Shown here in pieces: positions 50,786 through 63,973 of a stretch of DNA of 64,000 nucleotides (within the stretch, counting starts at the first letter, position 1; every line of letters begins with the position of its first letter). Source of the stretch: Tomocerus qinae. Its lineage: Eukaryota > Arthropoda > Collembola > Entomobryomorpha > Tomoceridae. Where the stretch lies: NCBI GenBank assembly GCA_020055645.1, contig CM034546.1, positions 58,528,001 to 58,592,000 on the forward strand, in the 5' to 3' direction. Position numbers and translations under genes: made by a program. Below the pieces are notes generated by a model that saw only the letters and a list, made by a program, of their open reading frames with translations, was not told the DNA's origin and ran no database searches.

Positions 50786-51524
50786 TTATATATATATATC
50801 AAAAAATGAAATGCACTTATGTTTATAAGTTTCATTCATTTTAACAAAGGCAGGCATGACATAGGCAGTAGTAAAATTCACTGCTTCCATAGGCGTCGAG
50901 TGATATACATTTATATTATTAGCATCTAATTGTTGCACTGTGTTAATTGTCAAAGTTTTACCGATGACTTCGTAATTATACAATAAAGTCATTCATTCGT
51001 AAGTATTATCGGAATTAAATAATGCTTCATGATTTTGTTATTATTGTTATTATCTTTATTTTATTTTACTTTGCACTTGCTTGCATATGTATCTAATTGG
51101 AGTTGGTACTCGTCATTGTTAAGTTAGCCATAATATGCCATCTAGCATCAGCAAGTTCACCTTGCAACTTCTTTGTTTTGTTTTTTTCCTTGTCGATTTT
51201 CTCATAATCGTGTTCATTGTTGGTCACTTTATTTCGGTCGATTTTCTTTCAACTGCACATTGGATTGGCAATCGGTTACTAGCTGTTAATAATTGTTGAA
51301 ATTTTCAGTGCATTTACTTATTAATTTTGATTGTATATTTATCAGACGACAGTAAACAACTACTTTACTTTTTCTACCCACTTATCAACTTGTGATTTCG
51401 ATCAAGAAGGTAGGTGGTAAAATCGAAGATAATTTTTGTTGGTTTTCATCGGTAATGTCATAAGGGTAATCCAATATTGAAAATTGCCTGTTTTTTTGTG
51501 TTTAGTATAGATAACTTGATAACA
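50786..51524. other. Intergenic 5' flank of the TCP11-like gene
   Basis: AT-rich with no supported gene. The minus-strand frame at 50786-50992 is not credible. The promoter of the gene at 51525 should lie here, but no specific site is recognisable. Confidence 0.5.
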
Positions 51525-54500
51525 ATGGAAGAAGATAGGGAGTATAACCAGAAAATTAATCTTACACATCCTCGTATAGGGGCAAATATCAAAGAGCAAG
51601 ACAAAAGATCTTACGTGATGGAACAAACGAAAAAAGCTATTGAAGATACAGAGTAAATTAGCTATTTGACCAATTTTTGGGATTTTGACTTACCTCAATG
51701 TTCAATATTTGAACTTTGAACAAACTTTTGTTGTTTGTTTATTGTTGTTTTGTTTTGCTTGCAATTTGCATTAGGAAAGAATTTCACGAAGATGAAGAAA
51801 TTTTTGAAAAAGAATTGTTAGATGGACGACTGATCAGTGAACCGCAAACATATTCGGAAGTGCCGAAGAAGAGATTTGAGTCTGACTTCACAAAACGCTT
51901 TTATGGATTTTCGACAATTTCCAAGGATGTTCTGAAGAAAGTAACGGTCCCAATGCTATCAGATGTTGATCCCCAGATTCAACAAGGTGTATTGGCTAAT
52001 GCAATGACTGCTTTTACTAACCTGCACACAGCCCATGAAATCTGTAATAATAATAACTACTGGCTAAAACCTACCGAGAAAATAGACACGTAAATCAGTC
52101 TTATTTTAATGGCTTAAACTATGGTATTTTTGCTTAATGTATTTCGTCACATTGTCAGTTACAATTGTCTTGATGATTTTGATCAGAGTGGAGCCCCGTG
52201 TGACGGACATGATGAGGAAAACATTTTGGGATTTGGTAGATGAAGACTTAAAACATGATCCTCCAATTTACGATCATGCATTGATAGTTTTAGAAGACAT
52301 TAGAGAAGTATTTATAAGTTTTATTTTAAATTTTTTCATTCGTTATTCAATAATGTTGGAATTATTAATATCACAGTATGTATAGTTATTATTCTTTTGA
52401 GACTGCTGATTATTGTTAATGGTTGCTAATTAATTATATTATCATGTTCTTAGAAATTGCTTTCGCTACTTCTACCAAATAATGGAGCTATCCGTTTGCG
52501 CATTGAAGATAATCTGGATATCGTAAATATCAAGAAAGAGATAGAGAAAGAAGAATTCGAATTTGAGGTAATTTGTTGTTCTATTTTCAATTTAAGCAGT
52601 ATTCGGTCATTTAAAGGTAATAAATAAGGACTTTTATTTAGCATTTTATTTTAATGTTATTTATTCCTAGGAATCCGTCAAATTCATTATTGATTGCCTA
52701 ACAAGACTTTGTCCCCAATCTCGAGAAGAGCAAGTGAATGCTATTAAACGACTTAAGAAACCTTCCGAAATTTTTAGCCATGTGTTTAATGTTCTGGAAA
52801 TGCTAAAATTGGATATGTCTAATTTTTTGATTTCAAAATACCGTCCTAAAATAATGGAGCACTGTACTACGTACGAAAGACAAAATTTCGTCGAATATTT
52901 GGAACTAGAATACGACTTGACCCGTGATGGATTGCATAGCACCCGGCAGTGGTTGTTGCGCCACAAAATAGAAGGACGTGACACTCCCACCACAGTTGCT
53001 AAAGCTTTTGGTGAAATTATAACGTGGAACTACCAACACCCATGGCCAGAGGTAGATTGTCAATTAAATTAAATATATTTCATTTAATGTACGTTTAAGG
53101 AATTTACTGTAGAGATTTTATAATTTCACGTACTGTTAATACTTCCAGACTTTGGCGTTAGACGGTATGCGACTGGCCAATGTCTCCCGAGTTGTCAAAA
53201 GGGCAACAATTTTTGGTGCTATGTCAATTTCAGTGATTGAAATGTGCAAACCGCTTTTTGTCCGGCATTATTACGTCATATACAATACTCTCAGGAGGGA
53301 TTTAGACCACCGATTCAAAGCTCTTCTCCCTTTGAAGCATATGGCTGATAATGAGTATGGGCAAAAATTATTTTAGTATTATCGTTTTTTATTATTGGTC
53401 ATTTCAATTTAATCATTATTTTCTAGTCTAATCGCTGAAGACGCGTTGGCCTGTGCTGAAGAAGCAGTTCGGGTTGTTTCTAAACAACTCCACTCTTTTG
53501 AATCCCAGTTGCTGCCGGAAGATGTTGCCAATTCATTGCGACAGGCTGTGAAAGGTGTTCTTCGTCCAAATAACAAAACCCGGTCTTTATTGAGTAAGTT
53601 TTGAATCTACCCAAGCTTAATTCTATTGCCAATTTTTTAACGATAATCTGCATTTAATATTTACTAAGTGTTTTTTCTAATTATGTTTTCGCAGTGATGA
53701 AAACTATACAGTACATCGAAGAGAGTGTTTTCGCAGAGTCCAGGTACAAAGTTCCGCTTATTTCTGGATTATCTTCAATTAAAGTCGAAGTTGAACTGAG
53801 CGCCACTGAATTCTGCCGAATTGTTCTACATAACCGGAATGCATACAATGATATTTACTGTGACATTATTGAAGGAAAACTGCCAAATACCACTTTTAAT
53901 AACAATATTAAGGATCACGCATACCTTCACTATCTCAATAAGTTAAAACAAACTCACCGATCAAGTACTAGTATGGCAAAAGAACCGCTTCCTGGATTTA
54001 CTCCAGAAAGTAAGCCCGAACCATCAAAAAACAATTTAAAATTTGGTGTCCCAATGTCAGATATTGCCCCGGCCAAGGACAAGTTGCCTTCAATTCTCCC
54101 ATCCCACAGCATTGTTTCAAGACAAATCGACGTAGACATTCTGAAAATCTTGGCTCCCCCTCTACAAGATGCGACTCAGTCCAGTGAAAATCCATCAGTT
54201 GTACCATTCAATACTGCGTCAGTTCAAATAGGACTTAATCTGTCTCCTGCTCCACAAAACGGTTCCGCGATTCAGAAGACTGTTCAATTTAGAATTACTC
54301 CGGAACGTAATGAACAGTTTGAGAACGCTTCTAAGCATTCAATAATTGAAGCTAAAGATTCCCCAGAGACGAGTGACCCCGCACCTAACGTTTCCAAGAT
54401 CTCAGTGTCTGAAAACACTAAAGGTAGCCCTAAAGCGAATAGTCCTGCTCAGAATGCTTCGAAAGTGTCAGTGACTAACATTTCTCCAGAAACTAGCGAC

Positions 54501-56569
54501 CCTGCTCAGGAAGTAAAAAAGATATCGGGGGCTAATTCAAATGTTAAAATTGTTCCTACAACGTCCAAGCAATTGAGTGTTGCAGAATTAGTCGAAGCTG
54601 GAGAGATTATATCCGTCGCTCCATCACAAGGGAGAAAAACGTCCCCTCTTCAACTGTCAGAGGATGATTTAAATATCCCTGATAACTTTGGCCGTCATGA
54701 AAGCGCATCTTCTCTTTTTAATTGTCCCGGGTCCCCTGCCATTACTTGGACTCCATCTGCTTCAAATTATCTGTATTCATTTGGTATTGGCAGTCTGTCA
54801 TCCCTCAACGACGTCTCTATGGATGTAAATTCCAACTCGCCACTTCCCGACGATATAGATTTTGAAGACGATTCGGAAACTTCAACTATTCCCGCTTCGG
54901 AATCTGGAAATTATATTAACTTTTTGAAAAAAATTGGGAAATACCCAGAGCCGATGACAAAAACCACCCCAGGAGATGTGAAAGTTTCCCCAACATATGA
55001 CAATGATGATGATACTTCAGCAGCGGGGTCCAGTTCGTTTATGAATATGAGTGCTTTTCTTACTTCGTTCCCGCATGAAGACAGACTTCCTGATGAAGAT
55101 TGTTCAGATTATAATGTAAAACTTGAATCTCCTCACCAAGTCGTGGATGTTGAAAGTACTGAAGTGGGAGATATACCCTGTATTGATCTAAGTAAGAAAG
55201 AATTTGATATACTTCGACAGGAAAACAAGTGGTCTTTTTTGGAGTTTACAAGAACTGGTAATTTTAAATTTGAACAGAAAATGTTTGATTTAGTAATAAT
55301 ATATTATGGTAGTTTTAATAATAATTTCCAATATTTTACAGGAAATGATGAACTGGATTTTAGGTACTTCTGTGGAAATAAAAATAAATACCAATATAGA
55401 ATTTTTGATACGGGTTCCTCCTTCTGTTTGATTTACACGAACATTGCAAAGGAATTCCCTTGCGAGTCATCAGAAATTAAATTATGGAAGGAACATAGTG
55501 AGTCAATAGCAAATATTGAAGCGTTCGTTTTCGTCGAAGGATATCTGTATATTAAATTAAGTAAGTCCAATTAGCAACGGTGATTTAAAATGAAATTCTA
55601 TTAATAATTTGTGTTAAAACACCCTGAAAGAAATGCTTACTACCTATTATTACTATACTATTTAATGCATTATTCTAATATGATAATTTTCAAACGATTT
55701 GTAGAAGGAAACGACAATACTTTACAACCCAATCAATTACGAAAGATTATAGAATGCATTAATATGCCATGCCGCATGTATGAAAATGTTACGCTTTCCA
55801 TTTACAACAGTGGAAGAAGGAGCTCAAGTATAAAGACAAAAATTAATACATTTTTCCCACAAATTACTACATTCAAGACTAATGTTAAATTATTATGTAT
55901 TTATTAAGGTTTTTGGACGGTGATAATTGGGCTTGTACTTCTCTGCCTTCCCACAATTCTAAACTATTGGACGGAATTTGTTTTAGTTGAAGAAGAAAAA
56001 GCATTATATTTTACAATTGAAGAGTCAGTATGGGACAATATCCCATTGATATTTTCGGAGATTTTCATCGATTTCGTCGTAATAATGGTTGCCACTCTCT
56101 CAGCATTGTGGAAAGGACATCCTGTCACTGTGTACAGTATCCTTTCGTATTACGGAATAATATATCTCAGTGGAGGAAGGACCACGTTGGGTAGTATTTT
56201 TATAATTTTTAATGTAGTAGTAGAAGATTGTACTCCGCTAATGAATGCAATGTATCAATTATTTTTTCATACAATATACAGTTAATTGTGTATTTTTGAA
56301 TGTAGCAAAAATTATTCTTGGAGAGCTTGAGACAAATCCAAAGATAAAATTTATTCTTGTGGCACGATCGTTATTCCAGGAGACATATGCATTATTAGTA
56401 ATGCAGCTACTGTTTACGTTCATCGCTGGAAAATCAGCGAGCCCACGCCGTAGAAAGCAGGTACTTTCCCATTATGTTTAATAGAAAAGGGTTACTTCAT
56501 TACTTACACATAAAATTTGTGGGGTGACATAATAAATTTTTTTTGATGTTGTTTTAGTCAGCACCGTAA
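51525..56569 (+). CDS. TCP11-family protein with C-terminal membrane segments
   Basis: Twelve exons: 51525-51652, 51775-52089, 52187-52307, 52454-52567, 52671-53051, 53149-53354, 53427-53593, 53695-55560, 55705-55827, 55909-56190, 56306-56460 and 56558-56569. They join in frame to 3870 nt (1289 aa). Residues about 130-560 match the TCP11/Sok1 family: YDHALIVLEDIRE, LCPQSREEQV, VLEMLKLDMSNFLISKYRP, TYERQNFVEYLE, then PLISGL and a final N-x-Y-x-x-I/Y-C-D-I-I segment. TCP11 relatives take part in cAMP-linked signalling and sperm function in mammals; the role here is unknown. A long Ser/Pro/Asn-rich region follows (about 570-1020), then a novel end with at least three hydrophobic stretches (FWTVIIGLVLLCLPTI, FIDFVVIMVATLSALW, LLVMQLLFTFIAG). 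An 84-nt in-frame stretch, 55258-55341, has splice signals and may be an intron (1261 aa). Two genes read as one remains possible. Confidence 0.7.
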
Positions 56570-57147
56570 ATTTCCCCAACGAGACATTTGCACTTCATGT
56601 CAAGCCCATTCGCTACGCTACTGCCAAATTCAAAATTTATTACAGTATTAATCTTTTACAGCACAAAATCAGTCTTTGAAAATTATTTGTTTTTTAAAAT
56701 TCTCGTAGTAAAAATAAGTATTATTGTATTATGTATTAAATCAATTACATACATATATAATGAGCAGAAATTATATGCAAGATAACAAAATCAAATGTTA
56801 ATTTAAATCACAGGAATGAAACATATAGCACAGCATAATAATACGTATATTATATTTAACAGTCATCATTATTAGTAAATGTAATAATCGCTGTGCTATT
56901 ATTGAAATTGAACTCCTTTTTGGGCATAGTCGATTATTAGATTTGCATTAGGGGCTAAAAAGTTTTCAAACATTTTGAGGTATCATGTCGATGAAAGCTG
57001 TAGAATTGCATCTAACATTAACTGTATATTATTAGTACATTCTGGCTCTAAAATACTTTTCACTACACATTTTTAATTTCTTTTACACTTAGTATTACTT
57101 TTTTGAGAATATCTATTTTTTTAATTAGCGGAGGGCATTAAATCAGG
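56570..57147. other. 3' flank, nothing recognised
   Basis: AT-rich sequence after the TCP11-like gene. Open frames here have no motif. Confidence 0.5.
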
Positions 57148-57148
57148 A

Positions 57149-57205
57149 CGCGTCGGGGAGTAAAGCCCTCCCCCTGATGATGGCCATGGCTGAGGCCGAA
57201 ACGCG
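57149..57205 (+). ncRNA. Candidate type III hammerhead ribozyme
   Basis: All core pieces occur in order: a 5' stem III strand CGCG then UC (cleavage expected after C57154), stem I GGGGAG (57155-57160) and CTCCCC (57168-57173) closed by a 7-nt loop, the conserved CTGATGA at 57174-57180, stem II GGCC/GGCC (57182-57185 with 57194-57197) with an 8-nt loop, GAAA at 57198-57201 and CGCG at 57202-57205 to close stem III. One extra U (57181) lies between CTGATGA and stem II. Such self-cleaving RNAs in animals are often carried by Penelope-like or other retroelements; no such element's coding region is visible around it. Confidence 0.6.
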
Positions 57206-57340
57206 CAAAAAATTAAGAAACGTGTTTAAAGTTTTTATTTTTAGTGCTGCAAATAGCTGAGAAAAGTCTAAGCTTTATGTTGGTGTATGGATTTCAAGCG
57301 TTAAATATATAAATCGGATGGGTAGATAAATTTACTGCCA

Positions 57341-57425
57341 AGAACGTATCCAGTAGGGGGGAGCAGCGCCCCCCTAAATCTGAGAAAAAGAGAAGATTTT
57401 TCCCAAAAACGTCAAAAATTCCATA
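57341..57425. mobile_element. Fragment of GTATCCAG-type MITE family
   Basis: CAAGAACGTATCCAGTAGGGGGG resembles the left end of the elements at 43010 and 49613 in its first bases and is followed by the GCCCCCCTAAATCTGAG block, but no matching right end was found. Confidence 0.5.
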
Positions 57426-59171
57426 ATATTTTGAATCAAGATTAAAATGTTTTATTTTTTTATTTGTAAAAAATTCATTTCTCAAGTGAAATAGTAGCAA
57501 CACCGAACGTCAAAGATTTTGATTAAATAGCATCAACAGAAATGACACTATTTCAAACTGTTATCGTGAACGATGTATTATTTGTAGTCCTAGTCTATGT
57601 TAATTGAGACGGCCAACTTATAGTAAAGTTACAACAAAAGACAGTATTGTAAGAAATTACTTCAACTCTTTCTATGCAATTCAAGTTATAAAGCGGTTAT
57701 GTTATAATTTCAAACAGTTTTTTGATAATACCATACTTGATCGGGCTTTGCTGCTTTTTATTTTAGATTTACTAACTATGTTGGTATATTTGTCCAACCA
57801 TACTGAACAAACAAATAACAGAAGGTCAGACTTTGGATTGAATGAAATATAAATGTCAAACGACAGAATATGACAGAAAGATTACCACGTTGTATCTGCA
57901 TGTACTGTATAGTTGAATAGCCTTAAATATTTTATGTTGTCTCATACTGCTTGAAGTATAAAATCATATCCAATAATAAAACCTTAGTTAGAAGCAAGTC
58001 TAACCAACTGCCACATTTGATCGATTATTATTTGTATTAAATTCTATTTTAATACCCCTTACAACCTAAACAGCATGTAACAAGCTAGTCTCAAGTCTAA
58101 CGTATGCTTTAACATACAGTAACAGTTCATTCAAAGTTTAGTAAATAAAGCTTTGCTATACTATCGTGTAAAGAGGGGAAACAATCATTGCATGCATGCC
58201 AGAATTGTCAATCGGGAGCCTCAGAGGAACACAAGAAACACAATACCCATATTCCACAATTTGCTCGCTATATAGTGTCAGTCATTGTATTATTAATTAC
58301 AGAATAGATACTACTGTAATGTTATGCAGATGAATATGAATTGTATTAACAATGGCAAGTGCATATAATCGTATAACTTTATTGAACGTAAGATTTAGTT
58401 TACTTTAATGTATAAATATCGTAGAGAGCTTGTTGGACAGAACTTAAAATTATATCAAACTTAATTATTACAGGTAACTTGTAAAAGGTAGGTATACAAT
58501 GTAGCTGGGAATGATAATTAAATGAACTTAGAGGCGATGCTTAACAGCCGCCTAAATTACATAAAAGGGTTTCAACGAAATACAATTTCATCTATGTAAC
58601 TACATAATATAATCTAATATAGGTTATCTAGGGTGAACTGCAGATTTCAAGTCAGTTCTTTGTAAATATATATTTAGTGTGCGTATACTAGTATTTGTAT
58701 TGTACTTGTATCAACATTCACATTATTTTTTGTTTGCTAACTACGATTTAGTCCCACTTATCACAAACAGTTTTCGCTATAATGTGATGATAGTGTAAAA
58801 TGACTAAAGTAAATAGCAATTGGCAAGAAATAGTTTCACTAATCTAAGTTGCATTGGTAACATATGGCAATGTGGTAACGAAGATCATTTATAGTAACTT
58901 TTTGTGGTGTGTAATTAATGGTAACTTAAGTACATTTGAAATGGGTAACATTTAATAATTCTTGACTAACATTAAGTAGAGACCTTAGAGTTTCCATCAG
59001 TCTTCTTAAAACAAACAAATAGCTTCTAAGCCATTATTTAATTCGAACCTGAAAGGAAAAATTATAAACAATTTTCATTAGTAATTCAAAATTGAATACT
59101 TAAACGTTCATAGATATTTTAAGAGAAACGTTACCTGAACTTAAAAACTAAAAATACTTAAAACTAATCCT
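57426..59171. other. Intergenic, nothing recognised
   Basis: AT-rich stretch between convergent genes. The frame at 57604-57852 has no motif or splice context. Confidence 0.5.
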
Positions 59172-62100
59172 CTACTTGAAAGGCTTTTTACATTGGAAAA
59201 CAATTTTTCCAACGTGTGAATCCATACTGAATGTTCCGTATCTTCTTTCTACAATTTTTCTAATCAGTTGCTCTGGATTCTTGGCAAATGCACAGAATGT
59301 ATATCCCAATCGGTCTCTAAATTCTTGAGCAACAAATCCATCGCTTAATCCTCCTTGTTCAAAAACTTGCTCCTCATCCTTTGTCCTGTTAGCACAAGAA
59401 ATAACCACAAATTTAATAATAATCACAATTTTTATTGCTGGTTTAAAATTAATTTTATATTTCTTCAACCTTGGTCTTGGGCAGAATCCCGCAAATCTGC
59501 AATATTCATCTTGTTCTTCTTTATCGGAAAAATATGTCGACCCCGAAAACAAAAGCAGAGCCGAATTTATTGCACTTGGAAAGGGCTCTGAACTTTTCAT
59601 GGAAGGAATGGCCAATGCTTGGTTATTACACAACGTTTCTTGATCCAGGGAAAGGCGAGGTGCAAACATGTGAAGAATCGCTTTCGTTTTTCCAGAACGG
59701 AAAAGATCCATGTAATGATCAACTTCCCAAGGACTATTGTAAATGATTCGAGAAAATTAAACTTGATCACTTAAAAATAGGTTTGAGATTTTTAAAAAAA
59801 TAATTAATCACCTAAGAAGGAGGACGACAGTTTTTCCTTTCTTACGCTTTTCGTCGTCCGTGTATGAAACAGAGCATAACCAATTTGGAGGTCTAAGAAA
59901 GTCTGTCTTATCTGATTTACTAGCAGAAGAACGAATAACGGAAGCAAAATCCCGGCTAGCAAACGTTGTTGGCGCCCTATAATATTGTTGATTAGAAATT
60001 TTTTAAACTACCAATATACAAAGTCTGAAAAGTACTACAGTACCAAAACTTTGTTCAACTATCTATAACAATTCATAAAGCAATTCAATAACAATACGAT
60101 TCATACCAAGTGTCATTGGGACAGAAATTCCAGAGCGTGGTTGCTTTGAGTGCCAAAGGAATTTGAACCTTAAAAATTAAAACTAAATTAGTTTGGTTTA
60201 CATAATAATTTTATCAAGTTTTGAAACATTTATTACCGCCCACTGGTCGATATCCTGTAAATGTCCTGTTAATATAAATCTTTGTACTCCGAGACTTGTA
60301 CCATGTTCTTGACTTTTGGCTTTCCCTGGTTTCTGCCTCTGATGCTGAGCTTCAAGTTCGTGTTCAAGTTCTCTTTCTTGTTCCTCGTCTAGCAATTGCG
60401 TAGACCTAAGTACATCTGCCACGTATTTCTGAGAGTGTTCTCTGACACTAAAAAAATCAATTTTTATTGCACTTCTGCTAATCTTATTTTAATTACATAA
60501 ATAATGTGTAGAACAATATTAGTGAGTAGATCACCTGCTTCCAAAAAATTCAACGATCACTGCAATATCTTTCATAAGAGATGTATTTGACCTTGATCGA
60601 TCAAGCCTCTTCTTCAACTCTCTATTCACCCGATTTAACAAATGCTGGACGATCGTTGGAAATTTTTCCAGACTTCTTACATCTCCATACCTACAATTAG
60701 AAATGAATTTGTAATTTATTACGTATAAATATTTAAACACAATCTTTTAAGTACCGCCATTCAAGTTATTACTTCATTTCTAAGTAAAGGTTTCCTTACA
60801 TTGCTTTTAGGTCTACTTGCTCCTTCTGAGCACAACTTTCAGCCAAAAGAAATAAATCCGGGTCTTTTTGCGAGCTGGAGTTGAAGAGGACCTGGGCCGA
60901 TAGCTTTTGAGCTTGGTACACACCTGCAGATGCCCAGTGGATAAACCCATCCTTAATTGAATCTCTGTTGTTCATGATGGTCCATTGTAGAACATGCTTA
61001 GTTTCAATACGGAGAACTTTGTCATATCTGTAGGGCGTCAAATTAACGAGTCCTTGAATCGCATTGTGTACTTCCTATAAAATTTTGATTAAGAATTTAG
61101 ACCAACATATTTTATTTTATTGATACATTCATTTTAAAATTTCTTAAACATTGGGAATAATTGAAACTATGAATACCTGAGAAGCCCAAAATACAACTTG
61201 GTGTCCTGGTCTTTGACCCAACATCCGCATTCTCATACATCCTTGAACAAGTTTGTCTTTCGTCACTCCCTTGCCAAGTGTCACACATCCACGAGTGTCT
61301 GGGGGAATTTTTAAGTCAGTTCCTCTAGTGTGCACATCGTCTAAGTAAATCACGCAACGATCCTACAACCAAAACATAAAGCTTAAATTTTTTACGAATA
61401 TTAGAAAAATTGAACTGGCTTATTAAAATATTAAAAATCATTAAATATATTTTACACACTTAAAATATTTGTATTAAAATTAGTTTAGAAAACACGAATA
61501 AATGTAATTATGTAGTTCTCAATAATAAATCTAAATTAGAAATTAAACTGATAAAATATTGAGTGAATACCAATCTCGTCCGAAATGTTGAGATTTCCAA
61601 AGAGACTGGAGGATTTCCAGAACGATCGATGACGACCAATTTGTTGTATTCGTCAAAATAAACTGCAGCATCCACTACGGCGTCGTTTTCCAATTTCAAC
61701 CACTGCTTGGCTACTTGTTCATTATTCAGTTCCAACATCAGAGCTCCAACATCCAACAATAGCTTGATGTGTTCCTCCACCAACTTGTCTAGTATTTGCC
61801 GACCTGTGAACCCTAAAGGTAGGGCCTCGTAATGGTTGTTTTCTTCAAGTAGCAAATTCTTCAATACTTCCCCGTTTGTTCCAATTAACTCGGGCAGATC
61901 GCTTTGAGTAATTGTTTTTGGCAACAGAATCTTGGAGTCTATGTGTACCAGGTAATACAATTTCGAGAAATTGGATAATTTTTACAAACAAAAAACAGAA
62001 AATAGTCAATAAAATAAATAATCAGTTTTAAATTACAGTTGGTTCCGCTAAATCCAGTCGTAGCATGTTGTCTATTGTTTTTTTCAAGACACAAATCCCA

Positions 62101-63470
62101 GGGAGAGCAACCGATTTTGTAGCCAAATTGCTTTGACTCTTGAGGAAAAACGACATGGCTCAACCAAAAGTCAATTGTGGCAACGTTTTTCCTAATTTAA
62201 ACCAAATATACAAAATATATTTTAATAATTGCACCAATCTCAGTGAGATAAAGTGAGATTTTGAATTAAGTCAACAATTACAGCTTTCATCGATAAAATA
62301 CAATTAATGCAACAGAAAATATAAACATTAACTATATATAGCATAATATGAATGAATAAATCTTTAAACAATAAAAAAATGAAATGAACCTGAGAGCAGG
62401 ATATAAAACTTTGGTTTTTTGAGTGAAGTCTTTCAGGTTTACGGAACTGAGATGGCGGATGGTTGCATAGCCTGGAAAAGTCAAAGGGACGCAGGTGATC
62501 CAAGTTTCATAACTATAAGAATATAGTAATCAATTACTACAGGGATAATTAAATAAGTTATTGGGAAAAGCATTAAAATTCTTACACTTGGTATGGATTT
62601 GGCTCCAGGAACAAAATAACAAAACAATGTGCCAACTGATCGTCACTAAGTCCAGAATAGTAATAACTGAGCTGAGTTAATACAATGGCTATGTCCGGAT
62701 GTCCAAATTCGGTGCGTTCAGCAGCAACGTCTTTAGCGCGGAAAGGAACAGCCATAAGGCGATAGCCAACAGGATTCACACCGTAATTAACACGCCAACG
62801 TTTACTAAGAGCTGTACATAAAACTCCACAGGCTAAAAATCCTCGAAGGATCAACAAAACTTCCTGATGAGCTAAAAACCGACAAAAAGTAAATTAAATT
62901 ATACTTTCCCATACTAAATAAAAACAGTATGATTTAAATTAATTGTTGATTACCTTGGATGGGATACCATTTATAGATTTCGTTGAAAGTAAAACGATCA
63001 ATTGATTCATTTGTTAGAAATCGGATTAAAGTTGGCTTTCTTTCCGATTGGATTTCAGGAATTTGAATTTTAGAGTTCCCATTTAAGATAGAAAGAGCCA
63101 ATCCTTCACACAGGACTGAAAAGCAATCAGGTTTTAAAATTCGACAGTAAGGAAACTTATATGGTTGACTTCGGCGATTAAATTCGACAAATTTGGGGCC
63201 GTAGACATTAAGTAACTCTTCAATACTTTCTGGAACCAAACTGAGGAGCCCAGAGCAGACATTCCACCGTAATGCACCACCTTCGATAGGCATTTGCTTG
63301 CCTAGTGTATAAATGACCTGGTATTTCACATGAAGAATTTCATCTGATTCGTCCAAAACATCACGAGCGTTATTTTTTAACCACTCTTGCACTCGAAATA
63401 ATTCTCTGCCATCTAGAAAGTGGCTTGCTTGACACTTTGCACTTTGTTCATTCATTATATCAGTCATCAT
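59172..63470 (-). CDS. DUF3638/DUF3645 protein, C-terminal part
   Basis: Thirteen minus-strand exons: 63470-62954, 62871-62586, 62512-62390, 62191-62037, 61938-61571, 61362-61177, 61074-60800, 60690-60535, 60447-60237, 60168-60107, 59976-59812, 59733-59470 and 59385-59172. They join through every phase without a stop to 2982 nt (993 aa). Signature strings are VLDESDEIL and YQVIYTLGKQ early on, YRLMAVPFRAKD and TEFGHPDIAIVLTQLSYYY (DUF3645), TTGFSGTN, and YLDDVHTRGTDLK with GCMRMRMLG, which are characteristic of very large DUF3638 proteins in animals, fungi and protists. Biochemical function is not established. The usual N-terminal region with the nucleotide-binding loop is not in the window, so this is probably the 3' half of a longer gene continuing beyond 64000. 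The exon 13 donor partner (GTTGAAG at 59469) is weak. Confidence 0.85.
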
Positions 63471-63687
63471 TATAAATATATAAATAACCTAAACACTTTA
63501 ACTTAACACTTGATTGTAGTTCAGAAAGGCCACTGTAAACAAATAAAAATAAACAAATAAAAATTGAAGTTATTGATAATTTAGATTGTTTACTGTGAAA
63601 ACGGCGATGCCTAATTAAGAAAACTACTTGAAAAACATTGACTAGCATCAAAAAATAAGGCGATTACATTTTCTGCTTACTTACACA

Positions 63688-63774
63688 GTCTTTCCAACGT
63701 TTTCGTGATGGGGGTGGGGTTACAGCCTGTCTAGCTGGTTCCACTTCTACGTCGGACAATTCCGCTAGTCTCCC
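63688..63774 (-). CDS. Possible upstream exon of the DUF3638 gene
   Basis: A minus-strand open block between an acceptor (CATTTATAG) near 63776 and a donor (GTAAGTAAG) near 63687 encodes a polar stretch with LAELSDVEVEPARQAV and PPPSRKRWKDC. It has coding-like composition and strong splice signals. How it joins to the exon starting near 63470 is unclear, because the sequence between has a further candidate acceptor near 63537 and stops in some frames. Confidence 0.45.
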
Positions 63775-63828
63775 TATAAATGAAACCATATAGTTGTTTT
63801 ATATTGTGCAACAATTTTTGAGTAGTTT

Positions 63829-63973
63829 CAGGGCCGCAGCGAGGGGGGGCTGCCTCCCCCCCCAAATCGAAGAAAAGAAAGGAATTTTTGCCTTAAAACC
63901 CAAAAATGTTTCATTATTTTTCAATTATGATTTGTCGGGCCCCTCCCGAAATTTTTTTCTGGCTGCGGCCCTG
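63829..63973. mobile_element. hAT-like MITE, 145 bp
   Basis: Starts CAGGGCCGCAGCGAGG and ends GCTGCGGCCCTG, flanked by the exact 8-bp duplication AGTAGTTT at 63821-63828 and 63974-63981. The CAGGG terminus is typical of hAT elements. It shares its interior with the element at 37025-37248. Confidence 0.92.

Noticed and set aside
55399..55430. IFDTGSS string in the TCP11-like gene, like the active site of aspartic proteases
   Set aside because: Only the short motif matches; the flanking strands, second aspartate and overall fold pattern of pepsin-like or retroviral proteases are absent.
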